A stretch of DNA of 58,167 bases from Clostridium sp. MSJ-8. Lineage in GTDB: Bacteria > Bacillota > Clostridia > Clostridiales > Clostridiaceae. A program made the position numbers and the translations under genes. The DNA lies in contig NZ_JAHLQH010000040.1 of the NCBI RefSeq assembly GCF_018918325.1, positions 1 to 58,167 of the forward strand. Direction: 5' to 3'. Positions within the stretch are counted from its first letter, which is position 1, and each line of letters opens with the position of its first letter. Below are positions 8,624-17,018 of this stretch, one piece after another. The notes below the pieces were generated by a model, which was not told where the DNA came from, ran no database searches, and was given only the letters and a program-made list of their open reading frames with translations.

Positions 8624-8670
8624 AAACAAAATCGTCAAGGCAATTATAGAGCCTTGACGATTTTGTTTTT
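8624..8670. terminator. Bidirectional terminator between MATE and the gltS operon
   Basis: An 18-bp perfect stem (8624-8641 with 8651-8668) has a 9-base loop, and T-runs on either strand. It closes the MATE unit on the plus strand and the small-protein gene on the minus strand, whose stop codon at 8669-8671 touches the stem. Confidence 0.85.
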
Positions 8671-8842
8671 ACTTCTTGATATGAATTTCAGGAATTGCAG
8701 TATCATAATTTACAGATGGTTTATTATCAGTATCTTTTTTATTTCCTTTTTTATGATTAGTGTGAATTTCAGGAATTGCAAGTTCATCAAATGTCATATC
8801 ATAATTTTTTTTGTTTTTTGTTTTTGGTTTTTTACCTTTCAT
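8669..8842 (-). CDS. 57-aa basic protein with duplicated IPEIH motif
   Basis: This short frame starts with ATG at 8842 after an AGGGGG ribosome site and ends in TAA. The N-terminus is very basic (MKGKKPKTKNKKNYD). Two copies of an A-I-P-E-I-H motif occur at about residues 22-27 and 49-54, each after a Tyr-Asp-rich segment (NYDMTFDELAIPEIH, NYDTAIPEIH); at DNA level this is a direct repeat of TGAATTTCAGGAATTGCA. It lies 21 bp after gltS in the same orientation and just before a terminator, so it is the last gene of that operon. No family recognised. Soluble, probably partly disordered. Confidence 0.65.
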   Translation of the reverse strand: MKGKKPKTKNKKNYDMTFDELAIPEIHTNHKKGNKKDTDNKPSVNYDTAIPEIHIKK

Positions 8843-8863
8843 AAACAATACCCCCTAGAAGTT

Positions 8864-10051
8864 CTACAATAAATTAATAAAGAATGTAATTACTAAACTA
8901 TTAATAAAATCTGCAAACAAACTTCCAATCAATGGAATGATTAAATAAGCCTTTACAGAAGGCACATATTTATCACATAAGGCTTGCATGTTAGCCATAG
9001 CGTTAGGAGTAGCACCCATACCAAAACCACAAGTACCTGCTGCTAAGACAGCAGCATCATAATCTCTTCCCATAACATTGAATATAACGAAATAAGTAAA
9101 AATAAAAATAAGTAAAACTTGAACAGCTAAAAGTATAATTAAAGGTAAAGCTAATTCAGCTAATTGCCATATCTTAAGAGTTATCATAGCCATTCCTAAG
9201 AATAGAGATAAGCATATACCTCCTAGGTCATTAATTTCTCCCATATGAATATCGAATTTGCCAGAATATTCACCAACATTTCTTATAAGCGCAGCTGCAA
9301 TCATTGCACCTATATATATGGGAAATGTCAAACCTGTTTGTGTTAAGGCTTTAGAAAAAATTGTTCCTAAACCAACAGCAAGGATTAATTGAAATACTGC
9401 AGCAGCATACATATTTGTATGACGTTCATGTTTCTCTTCATCTTCTACAAGAATACTATCGTCCTCTGAGACAACAGTATTTAATAATTGTTTTTTCTCT
9501 ATAAGTCTTCTACCTACAGGTCCACCTATTAAACTTCCAGCAATTAGACCAAAGGTAGCTGCAGCTGTACAAACTGTAGTAGCACCTTTTATATTAAGAT
9601 CTTCTAATACTGGACCAAAAGCTCCTGCTGTTCCGTGTCCTCCTACCATAGGAATAGATCCTGTACATAAACCAACTAATGGATTAATACCAAGTAGATG
9701 CGATACTCCTACAGCAAGAAAGTTTTGTGCAACAATAAGAGTTATAACAAGTCCTAGAAATATAAATAAGGATTTACCACCACTTTTTAATACTTTAAGG
9801 TTGGCTTGGAATCCTACAGAAGTAAAGAAGAATACCATACATACTTCTTTAAGAGTATCATCAAAAGAAAATTCTGCAATTCCTGTACTGTAGCAAATAC
9901 AAGTAAATATAGCAAATATTAAACCACCTATAACAGGCGCTGGAATACAGAATTTTTCCATGAAGTAAATTTTTTGTTTTATAAATTTTCCTAGCATCAA
10001 TACAATTACTGCAATAGCTAGTGTTTGATACATATCTAATTGAATGTTCAT
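8864..10051 (-). CDS. gltS: Sodium/glutamate symporter GltS
   Basis: This 395-aa membrane carrier takes up glutamate with Na+. Around ten to twelve hydrophobic helices are visible, with the family's re-entrant signature GGHGTAGAFG near residue 140 and a related glycine-rich loop GTCGFGMGATPNAMAN in the second half. GAAAGGA precedes the ATG. It sits 26 bp downstream of a TAXI-type binding lipoprotein and 21 bp upstream of a 57-aa protein, forming an apparent three-gene operon. Canonical GltS works without a binding protein, so the association is unusual. Confidence 0.92.
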   Translation of the reverse strand: MNIQLDMYQTLAIAVIVLMLGKFIKQKIYFMEKFCIPAPVIGGLIFAIFTCICYSTGIAEFSFDDTLKEVCMVFFFTSVGFQANLKVLKSGGKSLFIFLGLVITLIVAQNFLAVGVSHLLGINPLVGLCTGSIPMVGGHGTAGAFGPVLEDLNIKGATTVCTAAATFGLIAGSLIGGPVGRRLIEKKQLLNTVVSEDDSILVEDEEKHERHTNMYAAAVFQLILAVGLGTIFSKALTQTGLTFPIYIGAMIAAALIRNVGEYSGKFDIHMGEINDLGGICLSLFLGMAMITLKIWQLAELALPLIILLAVQVLLIFIFTYFVIFNVMGRDYDAAVLAAGTCGFGMGATPNAMANMQALCDKYVPSVKAYLIIPLIGSLFADFINSLVITFFINLL

Positions 10052-10077
10052 GAATAAATCCTTTCTATGTTTTATTA

Positions 10078-11034
10078 TTATGATGGTACATTAATGCTGT
10101 TTTCTTTGTAATATTCAATAGCGCCTGGGTGAAATGGAATATCAACACCTTGAACTGCATAATCTATATCTAATTGAAGATTACCAGAAATAGAATATTG
10201 AATATCTTGAGAATGTTTAAACAACATAGATGTTAGGTTATTTACAATATCATTAGGTAAATCATTACTTGCAAGAAGGACAGATTGAACGCTAATGGTT
10301 TTTATTGCTTCTGATTGACCAGTATAAGTATTAGCTGGAATAGTATATTCTTTATAGAAGTCATAAGAAGATGTTATTCTGTTTATACATTTTTCATCAA
10401 TGCTAAGTAGTCGAATATCACATTGACGTGCTAATTCTTCTATAACAGTTGTTTGAACTCCTGCTGTACAGAATAATGCATCTATCTCGCCTGATTTTAA
10501 TTTTTTGGCAGCATTTGTATAATTAAGATTAACTGTATTAACTATATCAGAAGATAAACCACTCATCTGAAGAATTAAATTAGCATTACGTTCAGTTCCA
10601 GATTCCTTTTCACCAATATTTATTGTTTTACCTTGTAAGTCGTCTAGTGAATTGATAGATGAATCTGCGCGAACAACAATCTGACAAGCTTCATTATATA
10701 ATCCTGCCACTGCTTTATAACCACGATATTTATTATTGGTAAAGTTACCTGAACCATAATAAGCATCATGAATTAAATCTGCTTGTGCAATACACATATC
10801 AATATAACCTTCTGATAAAAGACGAATGTTAGCAGTAGAACCTGCTGTGGATTTAACTTCAAAGTTATAATCTTCATTTTCAGTAGATGCTAATTCAGTA
10901 AATGCACTAGCAAATGAATAGTACATTCCACCTAGTCCAGCAGCTCCCAATTTAATAGTTTTAGTGCCTATATTACAACCTATTATTATTAATGCTAATA
11001 ACAAGCTTGTAATTGTATATAATTTTTTTTTCAA
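10078..11034 (-). CDS. TAXI-family TRAP-type solute-binding lipoprotein
   Basis: This 318-aa protein begins with a signal sequence and a lipobox (LALIIIGC, Cys20), so it is likely anchored outside the membrane. The mature part has TAXI features: IKLGAAGLGGMYYSFASAF at the N-terminus, EVKSTAGSTANIRLLSEGYIDM, and later YTIPANTYTGQ. TAXI proteins normally hand substrates, including glutamate in some cases, to TRAP DctM permeases. No DctQ/DctM gene is here; instead gltS follows in the same operon. Partnership with GltS is inferred from context. Confidence 0.85.
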   Translation of the reverse strand: MKKKLYTITSLLLALIIIGCNIGTKTIKLGAAGLGGMYYSFASAFTELASTENEDYNFEVKSTAGSTANIRLLSEGYIDMCIAQADLIHDAYYGSGNFTNNKYRGYKAVAGLYNEACQIVVRADSSINSLDDLQGKTINIGEKESGTERNANLILQMSGLSSDIVNTVNLNYTNAAKKLKSGEIDALFCTAGVQTTVIEELARQCDIRLLSIDEKCINRITSSYDFYKEYTIPANTYTGQSEAIKTISVQSVLLASNDLPNDIVNNLTSMLFKHSQDIQYSISGNLQLDIDYAVQGVDIPFHPGAIEYYKENSINVPS

Positions 11035-11040
11035 ATTTAA

Positions 11041-11394
11041 TTACCCCTTATTATTGAAAATTTTATATATCTATATCTGATAACTTAATAAATGATTTAA
11101 TGGTGTTTATGTCATAATAATATATTCTTATAATGTAAACATAAACTAGATAAAGAAATGTTAGCGTGTTTCGACAAATTAATGTGTTCTTAACATTTAT
11201 TTTACAACAAATGATTACTAAAGAAAACAAAAAATGAGAAAATACAAATAAATTTAAAAAATAACTTGTAAATAGTTTGCTTTCATATATTTATTTTGAA
11301 CATAGAATTAATAGTGTGTAAAGGGGGAAGATAAAAGTATGATAAAATATTTTGTATAAAAAATAATAAAATTTACATAGGGGGATATTATATT
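11041..11394. other. Divergent intergenic region, TAXI operon / Nudix gene
   Basis: About 350 bp separate two divergently read genes. Ribosome sites are clear on both sides (AGGGG before the TAXI gene, GGGGGAT before the Nudix gene). The region must hold both promoters, but it is so AT-rich that I could not choose one. No ORF, hairpin terminator or known riboswitch seen. Confidence 0.4.
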
Positions 11395-11946
11395 ATGGAA
11401 ATATTAGATTTGTATACAAGAGATAGGATAAAGACAGGAAAGACAATGGTTAGAGGTGGAAAACAACCCGAAGATACTTATAGGTTAGTTGTGCATATTT
11501 GCATTTTTAATAAAGAAGGTAAGATGCTTATTCAACAGAGACAACCATTTAAGAGTGGATGGTCTAATATGTGGGATTTTTCTGCAGGTGGTAGTGCTAT
11601 TACTGGAGAGAATAGTAGGGAAGCTGCAGAGAGAGAGGTAAAAGAGGAACTTGGAATCGACATATCTCTTGCAGATAACAGACCAGCTATGACTCTTAAT
11701 TTTAGTTGTGGATTTGATGATATTTATTTATGTGAAAAAGATATAGATATAAATTCATTACAATTACAATATGAAGAAGTGCAAGATGCAAAGTGGGCAA
11801 GTATAAACGAAATATTAGAGATGATAGATGAAGAAACTTTTATTCCATATCATAAGAGTCTAGTAGAATTATTATTTGCTTTAAGAGGGAGTAGTACAGG
11901 TGCACATTCTAGAAGAGATAATAAATTACGATTAAGTGGTAAGTAA
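11395..11946 (+). CDS. Nudix hydrolase (IDI/YfcD-like)
   Basis: This 183-aa protein carries a perfect Nudix box GX5EX7REUXEEXGU: G66, E72, R80-E81, E84-E85 and G87 (GENSREAAEREVKEELGI). The surrounding fold (LLIQQRQ-type start, WDFSAGG, then the conserved tail DAKWASINEI) matches the isopentenyl-diphosphate-isomerase-like Nudix branch. These enzymes cleave nucleoside diphosphates linked to other groups; the substrate cannot be read from sequence. It starts at an ATG after GGGGGAT. It ends shortly before the ECF sigma factor gene. Confidence 0.88.
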   Translation: MEILDLYTRDRIKTGKTMVRGGKQPEDTYRLVVHICIFNKEGKMLIQQRQPFKSGWSNMWDFSAGGSAITGENSREAAEREVKEELGIDISLADNRPAMTLNFSCGFDDIYLCEKDIDINSLQLQYEEVQDAKWASINEILEMIDEETFIPYHKSLVELLFALRGSSTGAHSRRDNKLRLSGK

Positions 11947-12037
11947 ATTAATAAATCTAAAAAAAATAAAAAAAGTTTGTAACGAAATTCAGATTAGTGA
12001 GTCTAATAAGTGTAAAAGAAAAGAGGTGATAGGAAGT

Positions 12038-12508
12038 TTGAATAATAAGTTGGATATCGAGAAGCTCTACAAAACATACTATATGAAGATTTATTCTTAT
12101 ATTATGACAATAATTAAAGATGTAGTTGAAGCAGAAGAATTAACTCAAGAAACTTTTTATAAAGCAATAAAAAGTTCATATAGAGGAGATGCTAGTGAAT
12201 TTACATGGTTATGTGCTATTGCAAAGAATGTTTGTTATGATTATCTGAAAAAATCTAATAAGCTAGAAAATTTAGATTCAGATATTTCTTCTGAAAATAC
12301 TATAGAAAGTATGATCGTCAATAAGGAATCAACTTTGAGGATTCATATGGTTTTACACGAACTTTCAGAACCATATAAGGAAGTATTTAATTTGAGAATA
12401 TTTGGAGAGCTTTCTTTCAAAGAGATAGGTCAGATATTTAATAAGTCAGAAAATTGGGCTAGAGTAACCTATCATCGAGCGAGACTAAAGATACAAGACA
12501 AGCTATGA
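12038..12508 (+). CDS. ECF-type RNA polymerase sigma factor
   Basis: This ~156-aa sigma-70 family factor comprises region 2 (LYKTYYMKIYSYIMTIIKDV then AEELTQETFYKAI, FTWLCAIAKNVCYDYLKK) and region 4 (LHELSEPYKEVFNLRIFGEL then SFKEIGQIFNKSENWARVTY). Region 3 is absent, as in ECF factors. The frame is open from 11936, but AGAGGTG nine bases before the TTG at 12038 marks a better start, and the upstream part is unlike the family. The anti-sigma gene starts 18 bp after its stop. Target promoters unknown. Confidence 0.88.
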   Translation: MNNKLDIEKLYKTYYMKIYSYIMTIIKDVVEAEELTQETFYKAIKSSYRGDASEFTWLCAIAKNVCYDYLKKSNKLENLDSDISSENTIESMIVNKESTLRIHMVLHELSEPYKEVFNLRIFGELSFKEIGQIFNKSENWARVTYHRARLKIQDKL

Positions 12509-12526
12509 GAAAGGATGTGTTATAAA

Positions 12527-13519
12527 ATGAAATATACTTGTGAAGTTATTCAAGATTTATTACCTCTATATAAAGATGAGGTATGTAGTGATGAAAGTAA
12601 AAAAATAGTTGAAGAACATTTAAAAGAATGTAATGAATGTAGTAAGCTTATGAAACAATTAAATAATTATGAGGTGGATAACATACTTGAAAAAGAGAAA
12701 GAAAGTGTTTTAAAAACTCATGAGAAAAAAACAGTTAGAAAGACATATATGGTAGGTATGGTTACAGCAGGAATATTAACAATTCCCATAATTGTATGTT
12801 TAATATGTAATTTGGCAATAGGACATGCGCTTGATTGGTTTTTTATAGTATTAACAGCTATTTTAGTCACAGCTTCCATTATTGTTGTGCCTTTTATTGT
12901 GGATAAAAAGAAGTTACTGTGGACAATTCTTAGTTTTACAACATCATTAGTACTATTACTTTTAACTTGTTGTATTTATACTAAAGGAAAATGGTTCTTT
13001 GTAGCAAGTTCAGCTTGTATATTAGGAATATCGATTATTTTTTTACCTTATATTTTTAAGAACATAAATTTACCAAGAAGATTAAGTAATAATATAGGTC
13101 TTATTTCATTAGCATGGGATACTTTATGGTTATATTTATTATTAATTATGTGTGGAATTTTTAATAATGTAGGTTTACATTATTGGAGAGATTCAATGAG
13201 TATAACTACTTATTTAGTTATGTTAGTATGGATTATATTTTTAATAATAAGATATACTAGGGTTACACCTTTGTTTAAAACAGGTGTTATTATAAGTATA
13301 ATAGGTATTTGGAGTGGATTATCAAATGATGTTATGAACTTATTACTAAGTACATCTAGTTGTGATGGATTAGGAAATGTAGATTTTTCACAAGGATTTT
13401 ATTCAAATAATTCAGAGGTATTCAATGCAAATATTCTATGTAGCATTATAGTTATATCTTTAGTTGTTGGAATAATATTTATTATAGCTAGTATTATTTT
13501 TAAGAAAAAAAGAAAATAG
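12527..13519 (+). CDS. Zinc-finger anti-sigma factor, multipass membrane protein
   Basis: The 330-aa protein begins with a zf-HC2 / ZAS domain: H31-x3-C35-x2-C38 in EEHLKECNECSKLM. After residue ~68 it has about eight hydrophobic segments, so the sigma-binding domain is cytoplasmic and the rest is membrane. By family knowledge it holds the sigma factor encoded directly upstream until a signal arrives. I prefer the ATG at 12527, because AAGGATG lies nine bases upstream; an in-frame ATG at 12515 is part of that ribosome site. The long membrane part may sense envelope state. Confidence 0.83.
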   Translation: MKYTCEVIQDLLPLYKDEVCSDESKKIVEEHLKECNECSKLMKQLNNYEVDNILEKEKESVLKTHEKKTVRKTYMVGMVTAGILTIPIIVCLICNLAIGHALDWFFIVLTAILVTASIIVVPFIVDKKKLLWTILSFTTSLVLLLLTCCIYTKGKWFFVASSACILGISIIFLPYIFKNINLPRRLSNNIGLISLAWDTLWLYLLLIMCGIFNNVGLHYWRDSMSITTYLVMLVWIIFLIIRYTRVTPLFKTGVIISIIGIWSGLSNDVMNLLLSTSSCDGLGNVDFSQGFYSNNSEVFNANILCSIIVISLVVGIIFIIASIIFKKKRK

Positions 13520-13575
13520 TTATATGGTCATGAAATACAAGTGCATTCGCTAATATATGATTTTTTTGAAAAATA

Positions 13576-13584
13576 TGGTATAAT
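13576..13584 (+). promoter_or_regulatory. Extended -10 promoter for the 13620 gene
   Basis: TGG-TATAAT matches an extended -10 element, 36 bp before the start codon. No good -35 is visible. Confidence 0.45.
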
Positions 13585-13619
13585 TGCAACTATAGATAAT
13601 TCATAAGGAGCGGATAGTT

Positions 13620-14060
13620 TTGGATAGTATAATTGAACAAAAAAATAATCATAAGAAGTGTACTATTGAATGTACTGATTGGAATGATGGAATATTTGAT
13701 GGATATATAGTAAATGAAGATAAGGAATTTTTTTATTATGTAATACCTGATAAAAAAGAAACTAAGATTGGAATGTTGGCAAAGAAATATATTACTGAGA
13801 TTAAAGATAGTGATTCAAAGGATAAGGTTTCAGTAGATCTCCAGAAATATTCTACTTTAAACAAGGATTATTTTGTGGGAAAAAAAATATGTTTGTATTT
13901 AAATGAGAGAAGATTTTGGGATGGAATATTTGGAAAGGAAACTGAATATTTAGATGTTATAATAAGTGAATTTAAACATTGTAACATTATTATAAAAGCT
14001 TCAGGATTAATATCAGATATCGCTATTAAAATAAGTGATATTGTAAAAATAGAAATGTAA
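13620..14060 (+). CDS. Unknown 146-aa protein with two similar halves
   Basis: It starts with TTG after AAGGAGCGG. I do not recognise the family. The halves resemble each other: WNDGIFDGYIVNEDKEFFYY in the first and RFWDGIFGKETEYLDVIISE in the second, each preceded by a Cys/Leu-containing beta-strand and followed by another strand. The pattern suggests a duplicated small beta-barrel (SH3- or Sm-like). No signal peptide or membrane helix, so it is probably cytoplasmic. It has its own extended -10 promoter and is followed by overlapping hairpins. Confidence 0.7.
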   Translation: MDSIIEQKNNHKKCTIECTDWNDGIFDGYIVNEDKEFFYYVIPDKKETKIGMLAKKYITEIKDSDSKDKVSVDLQKYSTLNKDYFVGKKICLYLNERRFWDGIFGKETEYLDVIISEFKHCNIIIKASGLISDIAIKISDIVKIEM

Positions 14061-14083
14061 TAAGATTTCGCGAATAAAATAAA

Positions 14084-14123
14084 AATACCTATAAGGCATA
14101 TACTTTGATTTAATATAGGTATT
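14084..14123 (+). other. Inverted repeat that could compete with the next terminator
   Basis: AATACCTATA (14084-14093) pairs with TATAGGTATT (14114-14123). The second arm could alternatively pair with ATACCTAC of the terminator at 14168-14175. Confidence 0.45.
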
Positions 14124-14151
14124 AGACATTGTAAAAAATCGGCAATATAAT

Positions 14152-14182
14152 GTAGGTATTAAGAAAGATACCTACTTTTTTT
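14152..14182 (+). terminator. Rho-independent terminator
   Basis: GTAGGTAT and ATACCTAC form an 8-bp stem with an 8-base loop, followed by seven T. It ends the 13620 transcript 56 bp before the flavodoxin start. Confidence 0.8.
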
Positions 14183-14237
14183 GTATAAAAAAATGAAATA
14201 TTTAAATAATATATTATTATAGAAGGAGACGATTATT

Positions 14238-14711
14238 ATGAAGAAACTTGTAGCTTATTTTTCAGCTAGCGGTGTTACTAAATCATTAGCAGAGAGGATT
14301 GCTAGTATTGCAGGAGCAGATATTTTTGAGATAAAACCAGAAGTACCATATACAAAGGCAGATCTTAATTGGATGGATAAAAAAAGCCGTAGCTCAGTAG
14401 AAATGAGTGATCCTACATCACGTCCTAAAATAGCAGAGAAATTAAATAATATGGATGAATATGATGTGGTATTTGTTGGTTTCCCTATATGGTGGTATGT
14501 AGCACCTACAATTATTAATACTTTTTTAGAGAGTTATGATTTCTCAGGCAAAAAAATTGTTCCATTTGCTACATCAGGTGGTAGCGGATTTGGCAAAACA
14601 GTAGATGTATTAAAACCTTTATGTTCAAAAAATACAGAATGGATGCAAGGAAAATTATTAAATAGAGCTTCTGATGAAGAGATAAAGAAGTGGGTAGAAA
14701 GTAGTTTATAA
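14238..14711 (+). CDS. Flavodoxin
   Basis: This 157-aa FMN protein carries electrons or acts as an NAD(P)H-dependent reductase partner. The phosphate-binding loop is [12 protein letters not shown] near residues 9-20. [21 protein letters not shown] segment stacks on FMN, and ATSGGSGFG is the third flavin contact. The type is the flavodoxin_4 family, common in anaerobes. AGAAGGAGACG precedes the ATG. It appears to head a run with a carboxymuconolactone-decarboxylase-like protein, a small EamA transporter and a nitrilase-type amidase, all in the same direction with 30-70 bp gaps. Confidence 0.9.
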   Translation: MKKLVAYFSASGVTKSLAERIASIAGADIFEIKPEVPYTKADLNWMDKKSRSSVEMSDPTSRPKIAEKLNNMDEYDVVFVGFPIWWYVAPTIINTFLESYDFSGKKIVPFATSGGSGFGKTVDVLKPLCSKNTEWMQGKLLNRASDEEIKKWVESSL

Positions 14712-14751
14712 TAAGTGCGAGACATTAATGTATAGAGGTGAATAATTAAAA

Positions 14752-15444
14752 ATGAATAACTTATATGAAACAGATAAACAATTTATAGAAAGATTAAAGT
14801 ATTTTGTAGATGAAGTAGAGAATGAAGAAAATCAACAATTAGATGATGAAACTAGATATTTAGCTGTTTTATCAGTGTTGATAGGAAGTCAAGGATTAGA
14901 TGTATTTAAATATGTTTTAAAAGAAGCTTTAAATAAGAATGCTCTAAGTCCTATTATGGTAAAAGAGACAGTATATCAAGCAACTGCCTATATGGGAATA
15001 GGAAGAGCATTTCCATTTATAGAAGCTACTAACGATGTGTTACAAGAAATAGGTATAGAATTACCTCTATCAGAGCAAGGAACAACTACTATAGAAAATC
15101 GTAGAGAAAAAGGAACAGAGGCACAAGTAGATATATTTGGTGATAATATGAAAGATTTTTGGCAAAAGGGACATATTAATAGATGGCTTGCAGCTAATTG
15201 TTTTGGAGATTATTACACAAGAACAGGTCTTGATTATAAACAAAGAGAGATGATTACATTTTGTTTCCTAGCAGGTCAAGGAGGATGTGAACCTCAACTT
15301 GTAAGTCATGCTGCAGGAAATATGAATGTTGGTAATGACAAAGCATTTCTTATTAGAGTAGTAAGTCAATGTGTACCATATATAGGATATCCACGTAGTT
15401 TAAATGCTTTAAGTTGTATAGAGAAAGCTTCAGAAGGCAAGTAG
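14752..15444 (+). CDS. Carboxymuconolactone decarboxylase family protein
   Basis: This 230-aa protein contains two CMD-type helical domains. The first (residues ~35-100) lacks the usual Cys pair; the second (~160-225) has EMITFCFLAGQGGCEPQLVSHA with cysteines and the His expected in this fold. CMD proteins act as decarboxylases or as AhpD-like thiol peroxidase helpers. Pairing with a flavodoxin suggests a redox or detoxification role here, by inference. A TAGAGGTG site is upstream. Confidence 0.8.
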   Translation: MNNLYETDKQFIERLKYFVDEVENEENQQLDDETRYLAVLSVLIGSQGLDVFKYVLKEALNKNALSPIMVKETVYQATAYMGIGRAFPFIEATNDVLQEIGIELPLSEQGTTTIENRREKGTEAQVDIFGDNMKDFWQKGHINRWLAANCFGDYYTRTGLDYKQREMITFCFLAGQGGCEPQLVSHAAGNMNVGNDKAFLIRVVSQCVPYIGYPRSLNALSCIEKASEGK

Positions 15445-15513
15445 ATAATATGATATAATATTCTTGAACATAAATTCAATGTCATTAATAAATTGATAAG
15501 GAGAGGATGTTAT

Positions 15514-15927
15514 ATGTGGTTATTATTTGCAATTTTATCATCAATATTTGCTGCATTAACTTCTATACTTGCAAAGGTAGGAATTAATAATGTAAATTCT
15601 AATCTTGCGACTGCAATAAGAACTGTAGTTGTACTTGTTATGTCATGGGGAATGGTATTCCTTACTAATGCACAGACTGGAATAGCTAATATAAGTAAGA
15701 AGAGTTGGACTTTTTTAATTTTATCTGGAATTGCAACAGGTGCATCATGGTTGTTTTATTATAAAGCGTTACAGGTTGGAGATGTATCTAAGGTTGTGCC
15801 TATAGATAAGTTGAGTGTAGTTATTACTTTGTTATTAGCGTTTATATTCTTGCATGAACAATTTTCAACTAAATCAATTATAGGAGCTATATTTATTACT
15901 ATTGGAACATTACTTATGATAAAATAA
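15514..15927 (+). CDS. Half-size EamA/DMT family transporter
   Basis: This 137-aa membrane protein has four to five helices and one EamA domain; full-length DMT permeases have two, so it presumably dimerises like small multidrug resistance proteins. Motifs: SSIFAALTSILAKVGIN in helix 1, FYYKALQVGDVSKVVPIDKL, and FLHEQFSTKSIIGAIFITIG at the end. I start at the ATG at 15514 because AAGGAGAGG lies seven bases upstream; the frame itself is open from 15493. Substrate unknown. Confidence 0.87.
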   Translation: MWLLFAILSSIFAALTSILAKVGINNVNSNLATAIRTVVVLVMSWGMVFLTNAQTGIANISKKSWTFLILSGIATGASWLFYYKALQVGDVSKVVPIDKLSVVITLLLAFIFLHEQFSTKSIIGAIFITIGTLLMIK

Positions 15928-15956
15928 ATAACAATATAATTGAAAGTGGGTATTAT

Positions 15957-16769
15957 ATGAAGATTGCAATGGCACAAATGTGTATGAGTACTAGTATGGA
16001 GGAGAATTATAAGAAGACTTTAGATATAATAGAAGAAGCACGAGATGCAGATATAATTTTTTTCCCTGAGATACAATTAACACCTTTTTTTCCACAGTAT
16101 TTAGAAGAAGATTTACAAGAAATATTAGGAATAAATAAAGAAGAATTAAGTATTAGTTTACATAATGAAAAGATTAAAGTCTTTAGAGATAAATGCAAAA
16201 AATATAATTTGTGGATGTCTCCTAATCTATATATAAAGGATAATGATAAATATTATGATATGTCCCTTATGATAGATTCTAATGGAGGGGTTGTAGGAGT
16301 ATCTAAGATGGTTCATGTATATCAAGCTAACAAGTTTTATGAACAAGATTATTATACTCCCTCTGAAGATGGATTTAAGGTATATGATACTCCTTTTGGC
16401 AAGATAGGAATAGTAATATGCTTTGATAGACATTTACCTGAAAGTATAAGGTCCTGCGCAAAGCAAGGGGCAGAATTAATTATAATTCCTACAGCAAATA
16501 CTTTAGATGAACCTATGGAGATGTTTGAATGGGAAATAAGAGTGCAAGCATATCAAAATAATGTATTTATTGCTATGTGCAATCGTGTAGGAATTGAAGG
16601 TAGTATGAACTTTTCTGGTGAATCGATAGTTGTAGATAGTGAGGGTAATATTATATTTAAAGCAGATGGTAAAGAACAATTAATTATACAAGATATTAAT
16701 TTATCAGAAGCTAAAGAAAGTAGAAAAAGAAGACCTTATATTAGTCTTATTAGACCAGATAGTTATTAA
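15957..16769 (+). CDS. Carbon-nitrogen hydrolase (nitrilase superfamily amidase)
   Basis: This 270-aa enzyme hydrolyses a C-N bond, as in omega-amidase or N-carbamoylputrescine amidase. The catalytic triad is visible: E38 (FFPEIQ), K117 (VGVSKMVH) and C155 (GIVICFDRHLPES). Length is typical for a stand-alone nitrilase domain. It is the last gene of the flavodoxin run and is followed by a strong terminator. The substrate is not deducible, though the KMVHVY and DRHLPES segments resemble the carbamoylputrescine-amidase branch. Confidence 0.88.
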   Translation: MKIAMAQMCMSTSMEENYKKTLDIIEEARDADIIFFPEIQLTPFFPQYLEEDLQEILGINKEELSISLHNEKIKVFRDKCKKYNLWMSPNLYIKDNDKYYDMSLMIDSNGGVVGVSKMVHVYQANKFYEQDYYTPSEDGFKVYDTPFGKIGIVICFDRHLPESIRSCAKQGAELIIIPTANTLDEPMEMFEWEIRVQAYQNNVFIAMCNRVGIEGSMNFSGESIVVDSEGNIIFKADGKEQLIIQDINLSEAKESRKRRPYISLIRPDSY

Positions 16770-16801
16770 TAAATAGCATAATTTCTAAATATAAAAAAAT
16801 T

Positions 16802-16839
16802 AAGTTAGCTAAAGGTTATAATATTTAGCTAACTTTTTT
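16802..16839 (+). terminator. Terminator after the nitrilase gene
   Basis: AAGTTAGCTAAA and TTTAGCTAACTT form a perfect 12-bp stem with a 10-base loop, then a T-run. Confidence 0.85.
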
Positions 16840-16964
16840 GGTTCTATAGGTAATTATGTTAAATTCAAACCTGATAATTAAATTTATAAATTATGAAGCG
16901 AATAAAATATAATAAGATTACAATTGTAACATTTTTTTAAATATAAAAATAGTTTATAAAAAGA

Positions 16965-16973
16965 TGATATAAT
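16965..16973 (+). promoter_or_regulatory. Extended -10 promoter for the lipoprotein gene
   Basis: TGA-TATAAT lies 46 bp upstream of the ATG at 17019. No clear -35. Confidence 0.4.
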
Positions 16974-17018
16974 CTAGGTAGTAAAATAATATACGAAAAA
17001 GGAATGGGTAAATAATTT

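Noticed and set aside
8654..8872. 72-codon plus-strand frame after the MATE gene
   Set aside because: It overlaps the terminator stem and is antisense to the better supported 57-aa minus-strand gene; its Phe/Ile-rich translation has no ribosome site.
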